64,000 nucleotides of DNA from Pseudarthrobacter siccitolerans (GCF_030823375.1 NZ_JAUSXB010000001.1:2852001-2916000); one strand, 5' to 3'; shown: positions 18,151 through 26,972, numbered from the stretch's first letter. Numbers and translations are program-made. The notes: generated by a model not told the origin, from the letters alone.

Positions 18151-19464
18151 ATGATGAAGCAACCCCGTCAGGGAACCCCGACCTACGCGCGCCGCACTGT
18201 GCTATCGGTTTCGTTCGTACTTGCGTCCAGTCTCGTGCTCCAAGGTTGTTCTTCGGGGAATAGTGAAGCTGACAGCGGTGACATTGAGCTGACAGTTCTC
18301 AACCAGTCCCGTGGACAGGCCGAAGCGCTGACTGCCCTTGCGGCGAAGTACTCTGAAGAAACAGGCATCAAAGTATCTGTCGACACCCCTGGTCCCGCGG
18401 ACTTCATGTCCAAGCTCCAATCTAAGGCCCAGTCCAATTCCATGCCGGATTTGTTCTCCTCCGTTGGCAATTCAGAGATGGCACCCTTCTACAAGGCCGG
18501 TTGGGCATTCAACCTTGAGTCGGAAATGAATGGCGACTGGAGCAAGAATTTCCAGCCGGATCTCCTCAAGGTGACAAAATTCAATGAGGGCAACCCTGAT
18601 GGGGTGAAGGCGGGAATTTACAGCGCACATTGGGAGATATCGGTATACGGGCTTCTCGTTAATCCGGACAAGGGAACCATAAATCCCTCTGTTGCTCCCG
18701 CGACTATGGCAGATCTGACGAAGAAGCTAGCCGAGGGAGGCGAAAATGGGCAGGGTAAATTCTCAATCTCAGCCTCGATGGTTCCCAACCTTATCCAGTA
18801 CTACGCATCAAACTATATGAGTGACGAGGAAATAGACGCAACTTTCTTGGGCAAAGCGAGCTGGAAAACGGAGGCCTGGCGAAAGACGTTCAAACTCCTT
18901 GAGGACCTTGCAAAGGCGGGAGCTATAGCAAGCAACACGATTCCGGGAGGCTCGGGGGATAACGCCGCGGTCGAGAAATCGTTCTTCAACACGCGAGATA
19001 TAGGAGCAATTTTTGATGGCTCTTTCTCAATTGCAGTGGCAAGGTCGTCAGCGCCTGACTTCACAAATTACCGATCGCTTCCTCTTCCTAAAGCGGCGGA
19101 TGCAACGCATGAACCCAGAGCGCGCTTTGATACGGGCAAGGGTATGTCAGTGAACGCAAAGGGCAAGCACACCAAAGAGTCCCTGGCGTTCCTGAAATGG
19201 CTCACGGCTGCAGAGCAGCAGACGTACTTTGCTAAAAAAATGGGAATACTGCCATCCAATCCGGAAGTCTTGAAGTCCGACACGATTTCTGCCCAGGCAG
19301 AAGGCTTCCGAGATCTGCTCCCGACTCTCCAAGTTGTCCCATCTTCGCTTTCGACGGACGTCAAGAATGTGATCCAACGTGGCTCTCAGAACCTCGTCCT
19401 GGGGGAGACGACGCCGGACAAGCTTCTTGAAGATATTCAAGTTGCCCAGGACAAGAGCAAATGA
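18151..19464 (+). CDS. Sugar ABC transporter, extracellular solute-binding lipoprotein
   Basis: A 437-residue CUT1 binding protein. The N-terminal signal ends in the lipobox LQGC with C33. The mature part starts with IELTVLNQSRGQAEALTALA and shows the two-lobe pattern of family 1 solute-binding proteins. An AAGGAAG box precedes ATGATG. It overlaps the first permease by ATGA. No sugar enzyme or regulator flanks this importer, so the substrate is unknown. The codons look less G+C-rich than in the other three importers, consistent with transfer. Confidence 0.9.
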   Translation: MMKQPRQGTPTYARRTVLSVSFVLASSLVLQGCSSGNSEADSGDIELTVLNQSRGQAEALTALAAKYSEETGIKVSVDTPGPADFMSKLQSKAQSNSMPDLFSSVGNSEMAPFYKAGWAFNLESEMNGDWSKNFQPDLLKVTKFNEGNPDGVKAGIYSAHWEISVYGLLVNPDKGTINPSVAPATMADLTKKLAEGGENGQGKFSISASMVPNLIQYYASNYMSDEEIDATFLGKASWKTEAWRKTFKLLEDLAKAGAIASNTIPGGSGDNAAVEKSFFNTRDIGAIFDGSFSIAVARSSAPDFTNYRSLPLPKAADATHEPRARFDTGKGMSVNAKGKHTKESLAFLKWLTAAEQQTYFAKKMGILPSNPEVLKSDTISAQAEGFRDLLPTLQVVPSSLSTDVKNVIQRGSQNLVLGETTPDKLLEDIQVAQDKSK

Positions 19465-20393
19465 CAAGCCAGCTAGAGATTCAGCCGCGGCTACATAGTC
19501 CGTTGAGGCAGTCGCGGCGATCACTGCGGCGTAACTCTACTGGTTGGCTGTTTCTCGCACCTGCCGTCCTGCTGATTGCCGCGTTAACTGTCATACCCTT
19601 TGGGCAAGCGATCCTACTGAGCTTTCAGGAATGGGACGGTATAAGCCCGGACTCTCCGTTCGTCGGGCTCGACAACTATTCCGCCGTCCTAAAGGATCAG
19701 GTTTTCTGGGCCTCGATGGGCAATGTCCTTGTCTTTGCGGTGGTCGGGTTCTTCCTGGGCAACGGTATCGCCCTCGCTATGGCCATAGCAGTCAACAAGG
19801 TGCCACGAGCAAAGGCGTTCTTCAGGACGGCCTTCTACCTTCCAGGCGCATTCTCGGTAGTAGTTGTAGGCCTGATTTACTCCTGGCTGCTGGAACCGCG
19901 GATTGGGATTGTTAACCGTGGTCTTGAAGCAATTGGCGCCGGTTCTCTCTCGCAGAACTGGCTAGGTAACCCGGAAATTGCGCTTTTCAGCGTTGCGCTG
20001 GTCTTTGTCTGGTACCACTGGGGCTTTGCCTTTATCCTCTTTCTCGCCGGACTGCAGGACATCCCGAACGAACTCTACGAGGCCGCCAGCTTGGACGGCG
20101 CACCCGGTCGGACAAAGTTTCGCTACATCACATGGCCGCACCTCGCTCCCGTTACTAGCATTGTGAGCGTGCTGACGCTGCTCTCCGCCTTGCAAGTTTT
20201 CGGCACAGTACAAGTCCTCACCAATGGAGGCCCTGGCTACCACACCATGGTACCGACCCTTCAGATATACATCGAAGCATTCGCCAATCACCGTTATGGA
20301 ACAGCTGCTGCAATGTCTGTTTTGTTCGGCGGTGCACTGGTCGTCCTATCACTTGTGCAACTCGGAATCTCGAGGCGGAGCTCCCGTGCCTAG
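19461..20393 (+). CDS. Sugar ABC transporter permease (MalF-type)
   Basis: A 310-residue inner-membrane subunit with six hydrophobic helices. The EAA loop, which contacts the ATPase, reads YEAASLDGAPGRTKFRYITWP. It starts by overlapping the binding-protein stop. It forms the pore with the next permease; no ATPase gene accompanies the pair. Confidence 0.9.
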   Translation: MTSQLEIQPRLHSPLRQSRRSLRRNSTGWLFLAPAVLLIAALTVIPFGQAILLSFQEWDGISPDSPFVGLDNYSAVLKDQVFWASMGNVLVFAVVGFFLGNGIALAMAIAVNKVPRAKAFFRTAFYLPGAFSVVVVGLIYSWLLEPRIGIVNRGLEAIGAGSLSQNWLGNPEIALFSVALVFVWYHWGFAFILFLAGLQDIPNELYEAASLDGAPGRTKFRYITWPHLAPVTSIVSVLTLLSALQVFGTVQVLTNGGPGYHTMVPTLQIYIEAFANHRYGTAAAMSVLFGGALVVLSLVQLGISRRSSRA

Positions 20394-20416
20394 TTCTTTC
20401 AGAAAGCTGACCCCTC

Positions 20417-21322
20417 ATGTCCTCAGTTGAAGTGAAGGATCAACCGCCAACTTCAGAGGTGCTCACAGCGCGTACAGATGCAAAAGTCCACAAAGGCGGG
20501 CGTCCGCGTAAAATGGATAGATTCGGTCTGTACGGGCTACTTGCTGCCGCCACTATCATTGCTTTGTTTCCGATCTTCTGGCTTGTTTCGGGCGCGTTCC
20601 AGACGATAGACGAACTGTACAGTGGGACAAGCCTCTTGCCGAAGGCGCTTCAATGGTCCAACTTCGTTGACGCTTGGACCAAAGGTGACCTAGCAACCTA
20701 TCTCACAAACAGTGTTATATACACACTGTGCGCAGTAGCCGGCATCCTGATCATTTCAAGCTTGGCAGGATACGCCTTAGCTCGAATGGATTTTGCCGGC
20801 AAGGGAATGTTTACTGTGGTGATCTTGGCTGTAATGGTCATACCCGCACCGGCAATGTTCCTCGCCCAGTACAGGCTTTTGATTTCGCTGGGCCTGACTA
20901 ACAGCAGGATCGGGTATGTGTTGATCCTTATGGCTGCTGGAGTTCCCATGGCAACTCTAATTATGCGGAGCTTTTTCTCGAGCCAGCCAAGAGAACTTGA
21001 AGAGGCGGCGGCACTTGACGGCGCCTCTTCATTCGTAATCTTCTTTCGCGTGATAATGCCCTTAGCCCGACCAGGGCTTGCGGCGGTTGGTGTGATTCAA
21101 GGACTGAATGCCTGGAATGAGTATCTTATGGCCCTGGTCCTGTTCGATGATGATGCTCTTATGCCGATTCAGCGCGGACTCACCAGCTTCGTGTCGGCCG
21201 ACTCTCCGCAACAGCACATCCTACTTGCTGCTACAACAATTTCGATTGTGCCAATTATCGTGTTCTATTTGCTGGCCCAGCGCCACATTGTTAAAGGCCT
21301 CGGAGCTGGGGCCACGAAGTAG
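20417..21322 (+). CDS. Sugar ABC transporter permease (MalG-type)
   Basis: A 301-residue permease with six helices after a 35-residue polar N-terminus. Its EAA loop reads LEEAAALDGASSFVIFFRVI. It lies 23 bp after its partner. The operon stops here; dispersed repeat R1 copy 2 begins about 100 bp downstream, so any catabolic genes that once followed may have been lost. Confidence 0.9.
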   Translation: MSSVEVKDQPPTSEVLTARTDAKVHKGGRPRKMDRFGLYGLLAAATIIALFPIFWLVSGAFQTIDELYSGTSLLPKALQWSNFVDAWTKGDLATYLTNSVIYTLCAVAGILIISSLAGYALARMDFAGKGMFTVVILAVMVIPAPAMFLAQYRLLISLGLTNSRIGYVLILMAAGVPMATLIMRSFFSSQPRELEEAAALDGASSFVIFFRVIMPLARPGLAAVGVIQGLNAWNEYLMALVLFDDDALMPIQRGLTSFVSADSPQQHILLAATTISIVPIIVFYLLAQRHIVKGLGAGATK

Positions 21323-21425
21323 AATTGAATACTTACACCGAAGCGATTGAAATGCATTTCGCGTATCCGATTCACAGCTTCCTTATGCAACCGACGATCA
21401 ATCGGGGGCCGCCGAGGTTCCTGAG

Positions 21426-21567
21426 CACCGCTGGCGGCCTGCCCTACAACCTGTCAACCGGGCCTTGGCTGAGGAGTTCTGACTTCCGGCCTCTGGAGGC
21501 AACACCACGAAATGGTGCCAGGAAAAGGGCGCCTTCTGCAGCCACTCCCCCGCACATTCTAAACAGA
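21426..21567 (+). repeat. Dispersed repeat R1, copy 2
   Basis: About 95% identical to 16539-16680, including the CACCA-cgaaa-TGGTG hairpin. It ends at CACAT-TCTAAACAGAC, where it diverges from copy 1 just before the GCCGATAG motif. It follows the orphan importer. Confidence 0.8.
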
Positions 21568-21612
21568 CATGAACGGGTATTCAGGAGCCGGGAATAGCCC
21601 CCGGCTTGCCGC

Positions 21613-21867
21613 ATGACGGCAATTAACCTTTCAGCACCGGATGAGAAAGAGCAAATGATTCAAGCACCCAGCACGATCCGTCGCGTAACGACGACGGACG
21701 CCTCCCGGATCGACGATCTTCTGAACTCGACCATCGGCAGAATCATCCCAGACGCCGTTGAGCTGAACCACGGCATCAGAGTGACCCGAACCGGACCAGG
21801 AGAATACACTGTCGAAACCGCCGCGGATATTGCTTGCGGTTACACCGTCTATGAGGACAGTGTATGA
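21613..21867 (+). CDS. Small hypothetical protein
   Basis: An 84-residue frame; an ATG at 21655 with GAGAAAG upstream is an equally likely start and would give 70 residues (MIQAPSTIRRVTTTDASRID). The end, YTVETAADIACGYTVYEDSV, looks protein-like. No domain is recognised. It overlaps the next short frame by ATGA. Confidence 0.4.
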   Translation: MTAINLSAPDEKEQMIQAPSTIRRVTTTDASRIDDLLNSTIGRIIPDAVELNHGIRVTRTGPGEYTVETAADIACGYTVYEDSV

Positions 21868-22052
21868 ACACTGTTTTAGTGACGACTGAGGCGCCCGAGC
21901 CATCGGCCCGCCGAGATCGACGACCAGGCTCGGTGCTAGTAACAGCCGGGCCGTGGAACCATGCATTAGATGCAGGAGACCTACGGGCGCAAGGCATCCA
22001 AGGGCACTTCCTGACCCAGTCTCCGATCACGAGCAGTTGCAAGAACGAATGA
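21864..22052 (+). CDS. Small hypothetical protein, doubtful
   Basis: A 62-residue frame beginning at the ATG that overlaps the preceding stop (ATGA), which suggests translational coupling. The sequence MNTVLVTTEAPEPSARRDRR shows no known domain. It could be chance. Confidence 0.25.
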   Translation: MNTVLVTTEAPEPSARRDRRPGSVLVTAGPWNHALDAGDLRAQGIQGHFLTQSPITSSCKNE

Positions 22053-22120
22053 TTGAATGCGGAAATACCGAATTCGTCAGCAGGCGGGAGTTCTCGCAGC
22101 CACTTCTACTCCCGTTATTT

Positions 22121-22150
22121 AAGAGCCGATAGTCGACCTTTCGTCACCCT
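22121..22150. repeat. GCCGATAG motif, site 2
   Basis: AAGAGCCGATAGTCGACC then TTTCGTCA. The bases before it (GCAGCCACTTCTACTCCCG) are a degenerate form of the end of repeat R1, so this is a decayed R1 copy. The rest of 22053-22447 holds only the doubtful frame at 22157. Confidence 0.55.
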
Positions 22151-22156
22151 GGGGGA

Positions 22157-22447
22157 GTGGCCCGACCAGCCACTCTTCGCCCGCGCAAGAGGCTGGGTGC
22201 GGGAGCCTGGCCAGTCTTCCTTGGCTTCTTCCAGGACCGCACGCGCAGCTGGCGCGTCGTGAAAGTCCGGCAGTGTGCAGTTATCGCCAAAGTTTCCGCT
22301 TCGGCTTTAGCTGGAAAAACATCGCCGGGGCGCCGGCCGATTGGCCCGCTCATGTTCCCAAGTTTAGAGGCCGAGACGGAGGCCGAAGCTACTGTTACAG
22401 CTCCATCTGTTTTACAGAAAGTCAGATCTATCGCTAAGAATGGTTAG
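22157..22447 (+). CDS. Hypothetical protein upstream of the repeat protein, doubtful
   Basis: A 96-residue frame whose stop TAG (22445-22447) directly abuts the GTG of the repeat protein. The C-terminal part, FPSLEAETEAEATVTAPSVL, looks protein-like, while the basic N-terminus (MARPATLRPRKRLGAGAW) may not be translated. No known domain. It might be the 5' part of the following gene separated by a stop codon. Confidence 0.3.
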   Translation: MARPATLRPRKRLGAGAWPVFLGFFQDRTRSWRVVKVRQCAVIAKVSASALAGKTSPGRRPIGPLMFPSLEAETEAEATVTAPSVLQKVRSIAKNG

Positions 22448-23569
22448 GTGCACTCCGATGACGTCTACCAGAACCTTCCGGTCCCACGTGAGAAGGAACC
22501 GCAAGGGTTGGACCGTCCTACGTCTAGCGCGCTCACGGGTTTGAGCGAGCAACTGGCCAAGAGCTACAAGAACCCGATGGAAGACCTCGGCAAACAGCTG
22601 GCTAGCAGCCTGGCGCTCAGCGGTATGGCCAACTTCAAACACCCCCTCGCAGACATGAAAGTGCCTAACGCACTCACGGTTTTCAGCGAGCAACTGGCCA
22701 AGAGCTACAAGAACCCGATGGAAGACCTCGGCAAACAGCTGGCTAGCAGCCTGGCGCTCAGCGGTATGGCCAACTTCAAACACCCCCTCGCAGACATGAA
22801 AGTGCCTAACGCACTCACGGTTTTCAGCGAGCAACTGGCCAACAGCTACAAGAACCCGATGGAAGACCTCGGGAAACAGCTGGCTAGCAGCCTGGCGCTC
22901 AGCGGTATGGCCAACTTCAAACACCCCCTCGCAGACATGAAAGTGCCTAACGCACTCACGGTTTTCAGCGAGCAACTGGCCAACAGCTACAAGAACCCGA
23001 TGGAAGACCTCGGGAAACAGCTGGCTAGCAGCCTGGCGCTCAGCGGTATGGCCAACTTCAAACACCCCCTCGCAGACATTCTGGGAAACCCAAGAATTAG
23101 TGGTCTCAGCAGTGCGTGGCTTACCGAGTTCGAGAACAGCGGCGCTGACGGCCTAGTGGCTTCCTTGAGGGAGGACTTAGCTGTCGACCCATCGCTTGCT
23201 CAGGAAGTAGAGGAGATCTTTGAGCGGATAGGCGCACCCGAGGATCTACTGGATGAGACAGCAGATTTCCTTAACCTGACTGTTCCCTTCGGGTACGACG
23301 CTGCGGTTCGAGCAGGTCTTCAGGTCTTGGCCGTAACGAGCCTCTATGCAGTTCTTCTGATCATTTTCCTCAATAATCCCGTTCTGGGTGCCGTGCTTTC
23401 CGCCGGCGGCACCCCCAACGTGGCGGCCTCCTGGAAAGCTACCGGCAACGCTTATGACCGGTTGTACGGTACTGACGCCAAGCCAAAGCTCGTGTCGAAA
23501 GACAGGAAGCGAAAGAAAAGCGGTCCCCTTGCAAAGAAAAACTCACGTAACCGCACTAGCCGCTGGTGA
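22448..23569 (+). CDS. Membrane protein with four tandem 47-residue repeats
   Basis: A 373-residue protein of unrecognised family. After 27 residues come four nearly identical 47-residue units, each with SYKNPMEDLGKQLASSLALS and MANFKHPLADMKVP. They are probably helical, with regular leucine and alanine spacing. A unique middle (residues 216-285) is acidic and helical, followed by one or two hydrophobic segments (VLAVTSLYAVLLIIFLNNPV, about 297-316), then a very basic tail (KDRKRKKSG...). The GTG start at 22448 lacks a strong ribosome-binding site. Repeat number may vary between strains. Possible roles are surface or scaffold functions; this is guesswork. Confidence 0.65.
   Translation: MHSDDVYQNLPVPREKEPQGLDRPTSSALTGLSEQLAKSYKNPMEDLGKQLASSLALSGMANFKHPLADMKVPNALTVFSEQLAKSYKNPMEDLGKQLASSLALSGMANFKHPLADMKVPNALTVFSEQLANSYKNPMEDLGKQLASSLALSGMANFKHPLADMKVPNALTVFSEQLANSYKNPMEDLGKQLASSLALSGMANFKHPLADILGNPRISGLSSAWLTEFENSGADGLVASLREDLAVDPSLAQEVEEIFERIGAPEDLLDETADFLNLTVPFGYDAAVRAGLQVLAVTSLYAVLLIIFLNNPVLGAVLSAGGTPNVAASWKATGNAYDRLYGTDAKPKLVSKDRKRKKSGPLAKKNSRNRTSRW
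22529..23092 (+). repeat. Tandem 141-bp repeat, four units
   Basis: Units begin at 22529, 22670, 22811 and 22952, all exactly 141 bp, so the frame is kept. Units 1 and 2 share CTGGCCAAGAGC and CTCGGCAAA, while units 3 and 4 share CTGGCCAACAGC and CTCGGGAAA. Within each pair the sequence is virtually identical, which points to very recent duplication of a two-unit block or gene conversion. It is coding DNA, not a CRISPR. Confidence 0.95.
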
Positions 23570-23736
23570 CTTGGGATGCCGATAATGAGCACTTCAGACT
23601 TCAAACGATCCGGGAAAAGCGCTACTAATGATGGCAGCAAACAGCGTTTTGCAGGGCACTCTCCCGCAGTCTTTCGTAAAGTACGGCCCAGAGGCCTTCA
23701 CCTTCACTTTGTAACCAACGTCCTGACTCAGTACAC

Positions 23737-24534
23737 CTAGCGGGCCTTCCCCTCACAGCTGGCTATTGAGTATCCGCCGCTGGAGGTGTTTGTCGAAACG
23801 ACGGTGCCGTCGACTGTGATCCGGCAGGTGATGGTGCCTTTGCTGTTCGTGTTCTGCGCGGAGAGGTAGAGGAAGTGCCCCCGGGGCATGGTGTAGGTGA
23901 TGCCGCGCTTGCCGGTGGTTCCGTTGGCCAGCGGTACAGCCTTGCCGCTGCCCTGGACTGTTCCGGTCGGAGCTTCCATTGTGAGGTTGGCGCCCGTGGC
24001 GGTGCCTTCCACCTCATAGAGCACTTCAAACGTGCTGCTGTAAGCGGTGGAGTCTGTGCCGGTGGACGTGGTCGTTTTGTTTTTGCCCGCGCCGGCCATT
24101 GCGGTCCCGATGACGGCAAGAAGGGCCAGGACGCCGACGACGATGATCAGCGGAAGCCATCGCTGCCGGTCGAAACCTTTGCGGGGCCTCGACATGGTTC
24201 CGCCTGCGGCAGTGACCTGCCCGGGAACTCCGGGAGCCGGAAGCGCCCCCGGGGCCGCCGGCGTCCAGCCGACCTGCGGGAGCGTGGTCTGACCTGTCCG
24301 TTCGCGGTAGGTGGCCGTGGCGTCTTCCAAACGGGCCTGCCAGGCTGCGTGCTCGTTCCGGCGGCGGTGCAGATATTGGCTGTGAAGTGCCGATGGTGAC
24401 TGGTCCTGGCCGGGCCGTTCGAGTGCGTCGAGGTATTCGGTTTCCAGCGCGATGGCGGTGGCATGCCACGTCCGGGTGGCGTCCTCAACAGTGCGGGTGT
24501 AGTCAGTCCGCGCGTCGTCCTCAAATTCGGTCAT
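23737..24534 (-). CDS. Membrane protein with C-terminal MmpS-like domain
   Basis: A 265-residue protein. The start at 24534 is chosen for a GGGGG box and because MTEFEDDARTDYTRTVEDAT begins a helical, charged cytosolic region. One transmembrane helix (LPLIIVVGVLALLAVIGTAM) lies near residues 130-150. The exported part from about 165 is a beta-rich domain, FEVLYEVEGTATGANLTME to CRITVDGTVVSTNTSSGGYS, similar in pattern to the MmpS accessory proteins of mycobacterial lipid exporters. No MmpL partner is nearby. The function outside mycobacteria is unknown. Confidence 0.7.
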   Translation of the reverse strand: MTEFEDDARTDYTRTVEDATRTWHATAIALETEYLDALERPGQDQSPSALHSQYLHRRRNEHAAWQARLEDATATYRERTGQTTLPQVGWTPAAPGALPAPGVPGQVTAAGGTMSRPRKGFDRQRWLPLIIVVGVLALLAVIGTAMAGAGKNKTTTSTGTDSTAYSSTFEVLYEVEGTATGANLTMEAPTGTVQGSGKAVPLANGTTGKRGITYTMPRGHFLYLSAQNTNSKGTITCRITVDGTVVSTNTSSGGYSIASCEGKAR

Positions 24535-24766
24535 TTTGCCCCCAAGACATGATCCGCCAGGCAGTGGCACCGCTCGTGATGCTCGCCGGTTGTACCCCGG
24601 ATTCTGCCATACCTGGCACCCAAAGCTACGACCTGATCGAGTGGCTGGATGCCTCCGGCAAATACCTCCTAGGCCGGGCGCAGCCAAGATCAAGCGGGTG
24701 ACAACCGAGGAATGGAAGGCGGCCCTGTCTAAGTAGAAGGGCAGTGAGGCCTGTAAAAATGGGTGC

Positions 24767-25408
24767 ATGGACAAATTTGAAGCCGGGAGCGGGGTGGGAC
24801 AGGACTCGGTCCTGGAGGTTCGCGTTGAGCTGGTCGACAGCGAGCCTGAGATTTGGCGCCGATTCGAACTCCGGGGCTCCTTGGCTTTGAGCCAGGTACA
24901 TCAGGTCCTGCAGGCAGCATTTGGCTGGGAGGACGCGCACCTGCATCGGTTTGTAACCAGCGACCCGTCCGCGCCGCTGCGGCCCGTTGACGGCGAATTC
25001 CCGGAAGTCCAGCAATGGCTTCCCGCGACGGAGTGTGAAGAACCCGGCGACAGGCCTGAGGAGGATTGCTCCCTGGAACAGCTGGTCGCGCTGGGATCTG
25101 GTAGAGCGTTCTACGAGTACGACTTTGGTGACAGCTGGCTTCACCGGCTCGAACTGGTCTCCCGCAGGCCCTGTGGCGAAGGCGCTCCGCCGGCCCTGCT
25201 GATCGACGGCGCCCGGCATGGGCCGCTGGAAGACTCCGGAGGATTTCCTGGTTACGAGGAGATCATGGACGCCCTGGCCGACCCGTCCCATCCTGCCCAC
25301 GCTGAATCTGCCGCCTGGTTGGCTGACACGACCGGATCGGATGAGCCTTTTGACCCTGCTTTCCTGGACATCCCCGCCGTGAACCAGATGCTGGCTGAGC
25401 AGTTCTAA
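24767..25408 (+). CDS. Plasmid pRiA4b ORF-3 family protein
   Basis: An intact 213-residue member. The family core runs from VELVDSEPEIWRRFELRG through LSQVHQVLQAAFGWEDAHLH to YEYDFGDSWLHRLEL and the C-terminal GGFPGYEEIMDALADPSHP. The biochemical role is unsettled, but members are common on mobile DNA. The copy at 16093 is a broken relative. The repeat block at 25464 follows it, as at the broken copy. Confidence 0.85.
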   Translation: MDKFEAGSGVGQDSVLEVRVELVDSEPEIWRRFELRGSLALSQVHQVLQAAFGWEDAHLHRFVTSDPSAPLRPVDGEFPEVQQWLPATECEEPGDRPEEDCSLEQLVALGSGRAFYEYDFGDSWLHRLELVSRRPCGEGAPPALLIDGARHGPLEDSGGFPGYEEIMDALADPSHPAHAESAAWLADTTGSDEPFDPAFLDIPAVNQMLAEQF

Positions 25409-25463
25409 TTCCGGGGATTCCCGGGGATAAACGCTACCAATGGATGCACGGAAACAGCCCCCC

Positions 25464-25520
25464 TTCTGCAGTCACTCCCCCGCCCTATCCAAAGAGCCGA
25501 TAGCTTATATTATGTAAAGC
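25464..25520. repeat. Degenerate R1 end with GCCGATAG motif, site 3
   Basis: CTTCTGCAGTCACTCCCCC matches the end of repeat R1, and AAAGAGCCGATAG then follows as in copy 1. The downstream part, CTTATATTATGTAAAGCT, is more diverged. Confidence 0.6.
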
Positions 25521-25589
25521 TGGCATTGGGAAGGAGCTGAAAAAGGTCCGGATGAATGCCTAATTGCTGTAGTCTTTGGCCAAGCTGCC

Positions 25590-25892
25590 TCAGCCTTCGC
25601 ACTCCACGCAGTAGGCGTGGCCGTTGCTCTCCCGCGCCAGTTGGGACCGGTGCCGGACGAGGAAACAGGAATAGCAGGTGAACTCGTCCGCGGCCTGGGG
25701 AATCACTTGGACGATGAGCTCGTCGGAGATGATTTCGCCGCCTGGTGTCAACCCTTCGTCGAGGGCATCGGCTTCGTCCAGCTCGGTGACGACGCTGCGG
25801 GCATCTGGGGCGTTCGCGGACTGCAGATCCTCCAGGGAGCGCTCCTGGGATTCCTTGACGTCGGAACGGACTTCGTCATAGTCGGCTGCCAC
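25590..25892 (-). CDS. DUF4193 zinc-ribbon protein
   Basis: A 100-residue protein from a GTG at 25892 (GGAAG upstream). An acidic N-terminal half is followed by the family signature VIPQAADEFTCYSCFLVRHR. Two CxxC pairs (CYSC and CVEC) should bind zinc. DUF4193 proteins are typical small actinobacterial proteins near housekeeping genes; the function is unknown. Upstream in-frame codons are ignored as they lack family similarity. Confidence 0.85.
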   Translation of the reverse strand: MAADYDEVRSDVKESQERSLEDLQSANAPDARSVVTELDEADALDEGLTPGGEIISDELIVQVIPQAADEFTCYSCFLVRHRSQLARESNGHAYCVECEG

Positions 25893-26519
25893 TAGGTGCT
25901 TCTTCCTTAAGTCGTCGCTCTGATGCCCATTCCGGACGAGACTGTAACGTACGCGGTCGCACGGTTGTTCCTCAAAACGTGCGCGAGCCATATTGGGACG
26001 CTTGAGGTGTGCGGCCAACACTTCGCCCCCGCAGATCAATAAATACGTCAAGACTTAATAGGTGCTTCACGGCGCAGGAACACACCGCGCTGAGCAATGG
26101 CGAAGCTCCGATCAAATAGCGGTTGACCGGAGCTTCGGTTCATTATGACCCCTGCAACCTGAGAAACTGCTGGGAGTTGGCAGCCCTCAGGCCCACCCCC
26201 GCCGCTCAGGCACGTTTGGAGACCAGACCTTGACCCAAATGAAGCAGTCGAGCTACTTCCCCGCCACCGTCCCTCAGCGAAGGACAGCTCAACCACCATG
26301 AACCAGCGGGTAAACGACAATAGCCATTCAAGAAGCGCGGTCGGCTTGGGCCAGGTACTCAAAGTCAGGCTGCCGCAACTCGTATGGCGGTCCTCCGGCC
26401 GTCCAACCCTGACGAATCTCTTGCCCGCCCCCACTGCTGGCCCATAGGCTCGAGGGGTGAGTGGCGGGGACGGCAATTCGAAAAGCGGATCCGGCCCGCG
26501 ACCCGTGAAGGAAACAGGC
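25893..26519. other. Stretch without convincing gene
   Basis: Frames here on the minus strand (for example 26048-26572) have no recognisable domain and overlap the cold-shock leader. The last part, from about 26460, is probably the 5' untranslated leader of the cold-shock gene. Nothing else is supported. Confidence 0.5.
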
Positions 26520-26723
26520 ATGGCAACAGGTACGGTCAAGTGGTTCAACGCCGAAAAGGGCTTTGGTTTCATCGCCCCCGACGACGGAAGCGCTGACGTG
26601 TTCGCACACTTTTCGGCAATCGCTTCCAGCGGTTACCGCTCCCTCGACGAGAACCAGAAGGTTCAGTTCGACGTCACTCAGGGCCCTAAGGGTCCGCAGG
26701 CGGAGAACATCCAGCCGCTCTAA
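26520..26723 (+). CDS. cspA: Cold-shock protein (CspA family)
   Basis: A 67-residue protein that is a complete cold-shock domain: [18 protein letters not shown], with RNP1 (KGFGFI) and RNP2 (VFAHF). It binds single-stranded RNA or DNA as a chaperone. GAAGGAA lies 7 bases before the ATG. A strong hairpin terminator follows, so it is monocistronic. Confidence 0.96.
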   Translation: MATGTVKWFNAEKGFGFIAPDDGSADVFAHFSAIASSGYRSLDENQKVQFDVTQGPKGPQAENIQPL

Positions 26724-26737
26724 GCGGTTGTTAGGAG

Positions 26738-26769
26738 GCTGGCCGGCACATGCTGGCCAGCTTCTTTTT
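26738..26769 (+). terminator. Rho-independent terminator of the cold-shock gene
   Basis: GCTGGCC (26738-26744) pairs with GGCCAGC (26755-26761) around a 10-base loop and is followed by TTCTTTTT. It lies 15 bp after the stop codon. Confidence 0.9.
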
Positions 26770-26876
26770 GTTCCCCCAACGCCAAGCCTGCCTGGTAATT
26801 CAAATCGCTTCTCTTCGATCCGGTAAGCCCGAGACCCTTGAAACGTAGTTGCCCCATCGGACTTCGCCTGAATGCT

Positions 26877-26905
26877 AAAAGCTGATAGCCAGCGTTCCGT
26901 CAACT
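26877..26905. repeat. GCCGATAG-like motif, site 4
   Basis: TAAAAGCTGATAGCC then GTTCCGTCAA. It is a variant of the motif at 16677 and lies before the toxin-antitoxin pair. Confidence 0.45.
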
Positions 26906-26972
26906 AACTGTGGTCCCTAAAGCATTGACGGCGAGGTGGAAACCTACATTAGGGGGCTTGGGCCAGTGGACT

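Noticed and set aside
22412..23065. Long open frame on the minus strand across the 141-bp repeats
   Set aside because: It is open only because the same 141-bp unit, which happens to lack stops in that frame, is repeated; the plus-strand frame has the unique flanks and sensible composition.
22529..23092. Tandem repeats as a CRISPR array
   Set aside because: Units are contiguous 141-bp coding repeats with no spacers and no cas genes nearby.
24535..24766. Short lipoprotein-like frame (LVMLAGC) between the MmpS-like and pRiA4b genes
   Set aside because: The frame ends early and its continuation is in another frame; it is too short and too broken to call a gene.
26328..26903. Minus-strand frame of 191 codons over cspA
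   Set aside because: It is antisense to a certain cold-shock gene and its terminator, with no recognisable domain.
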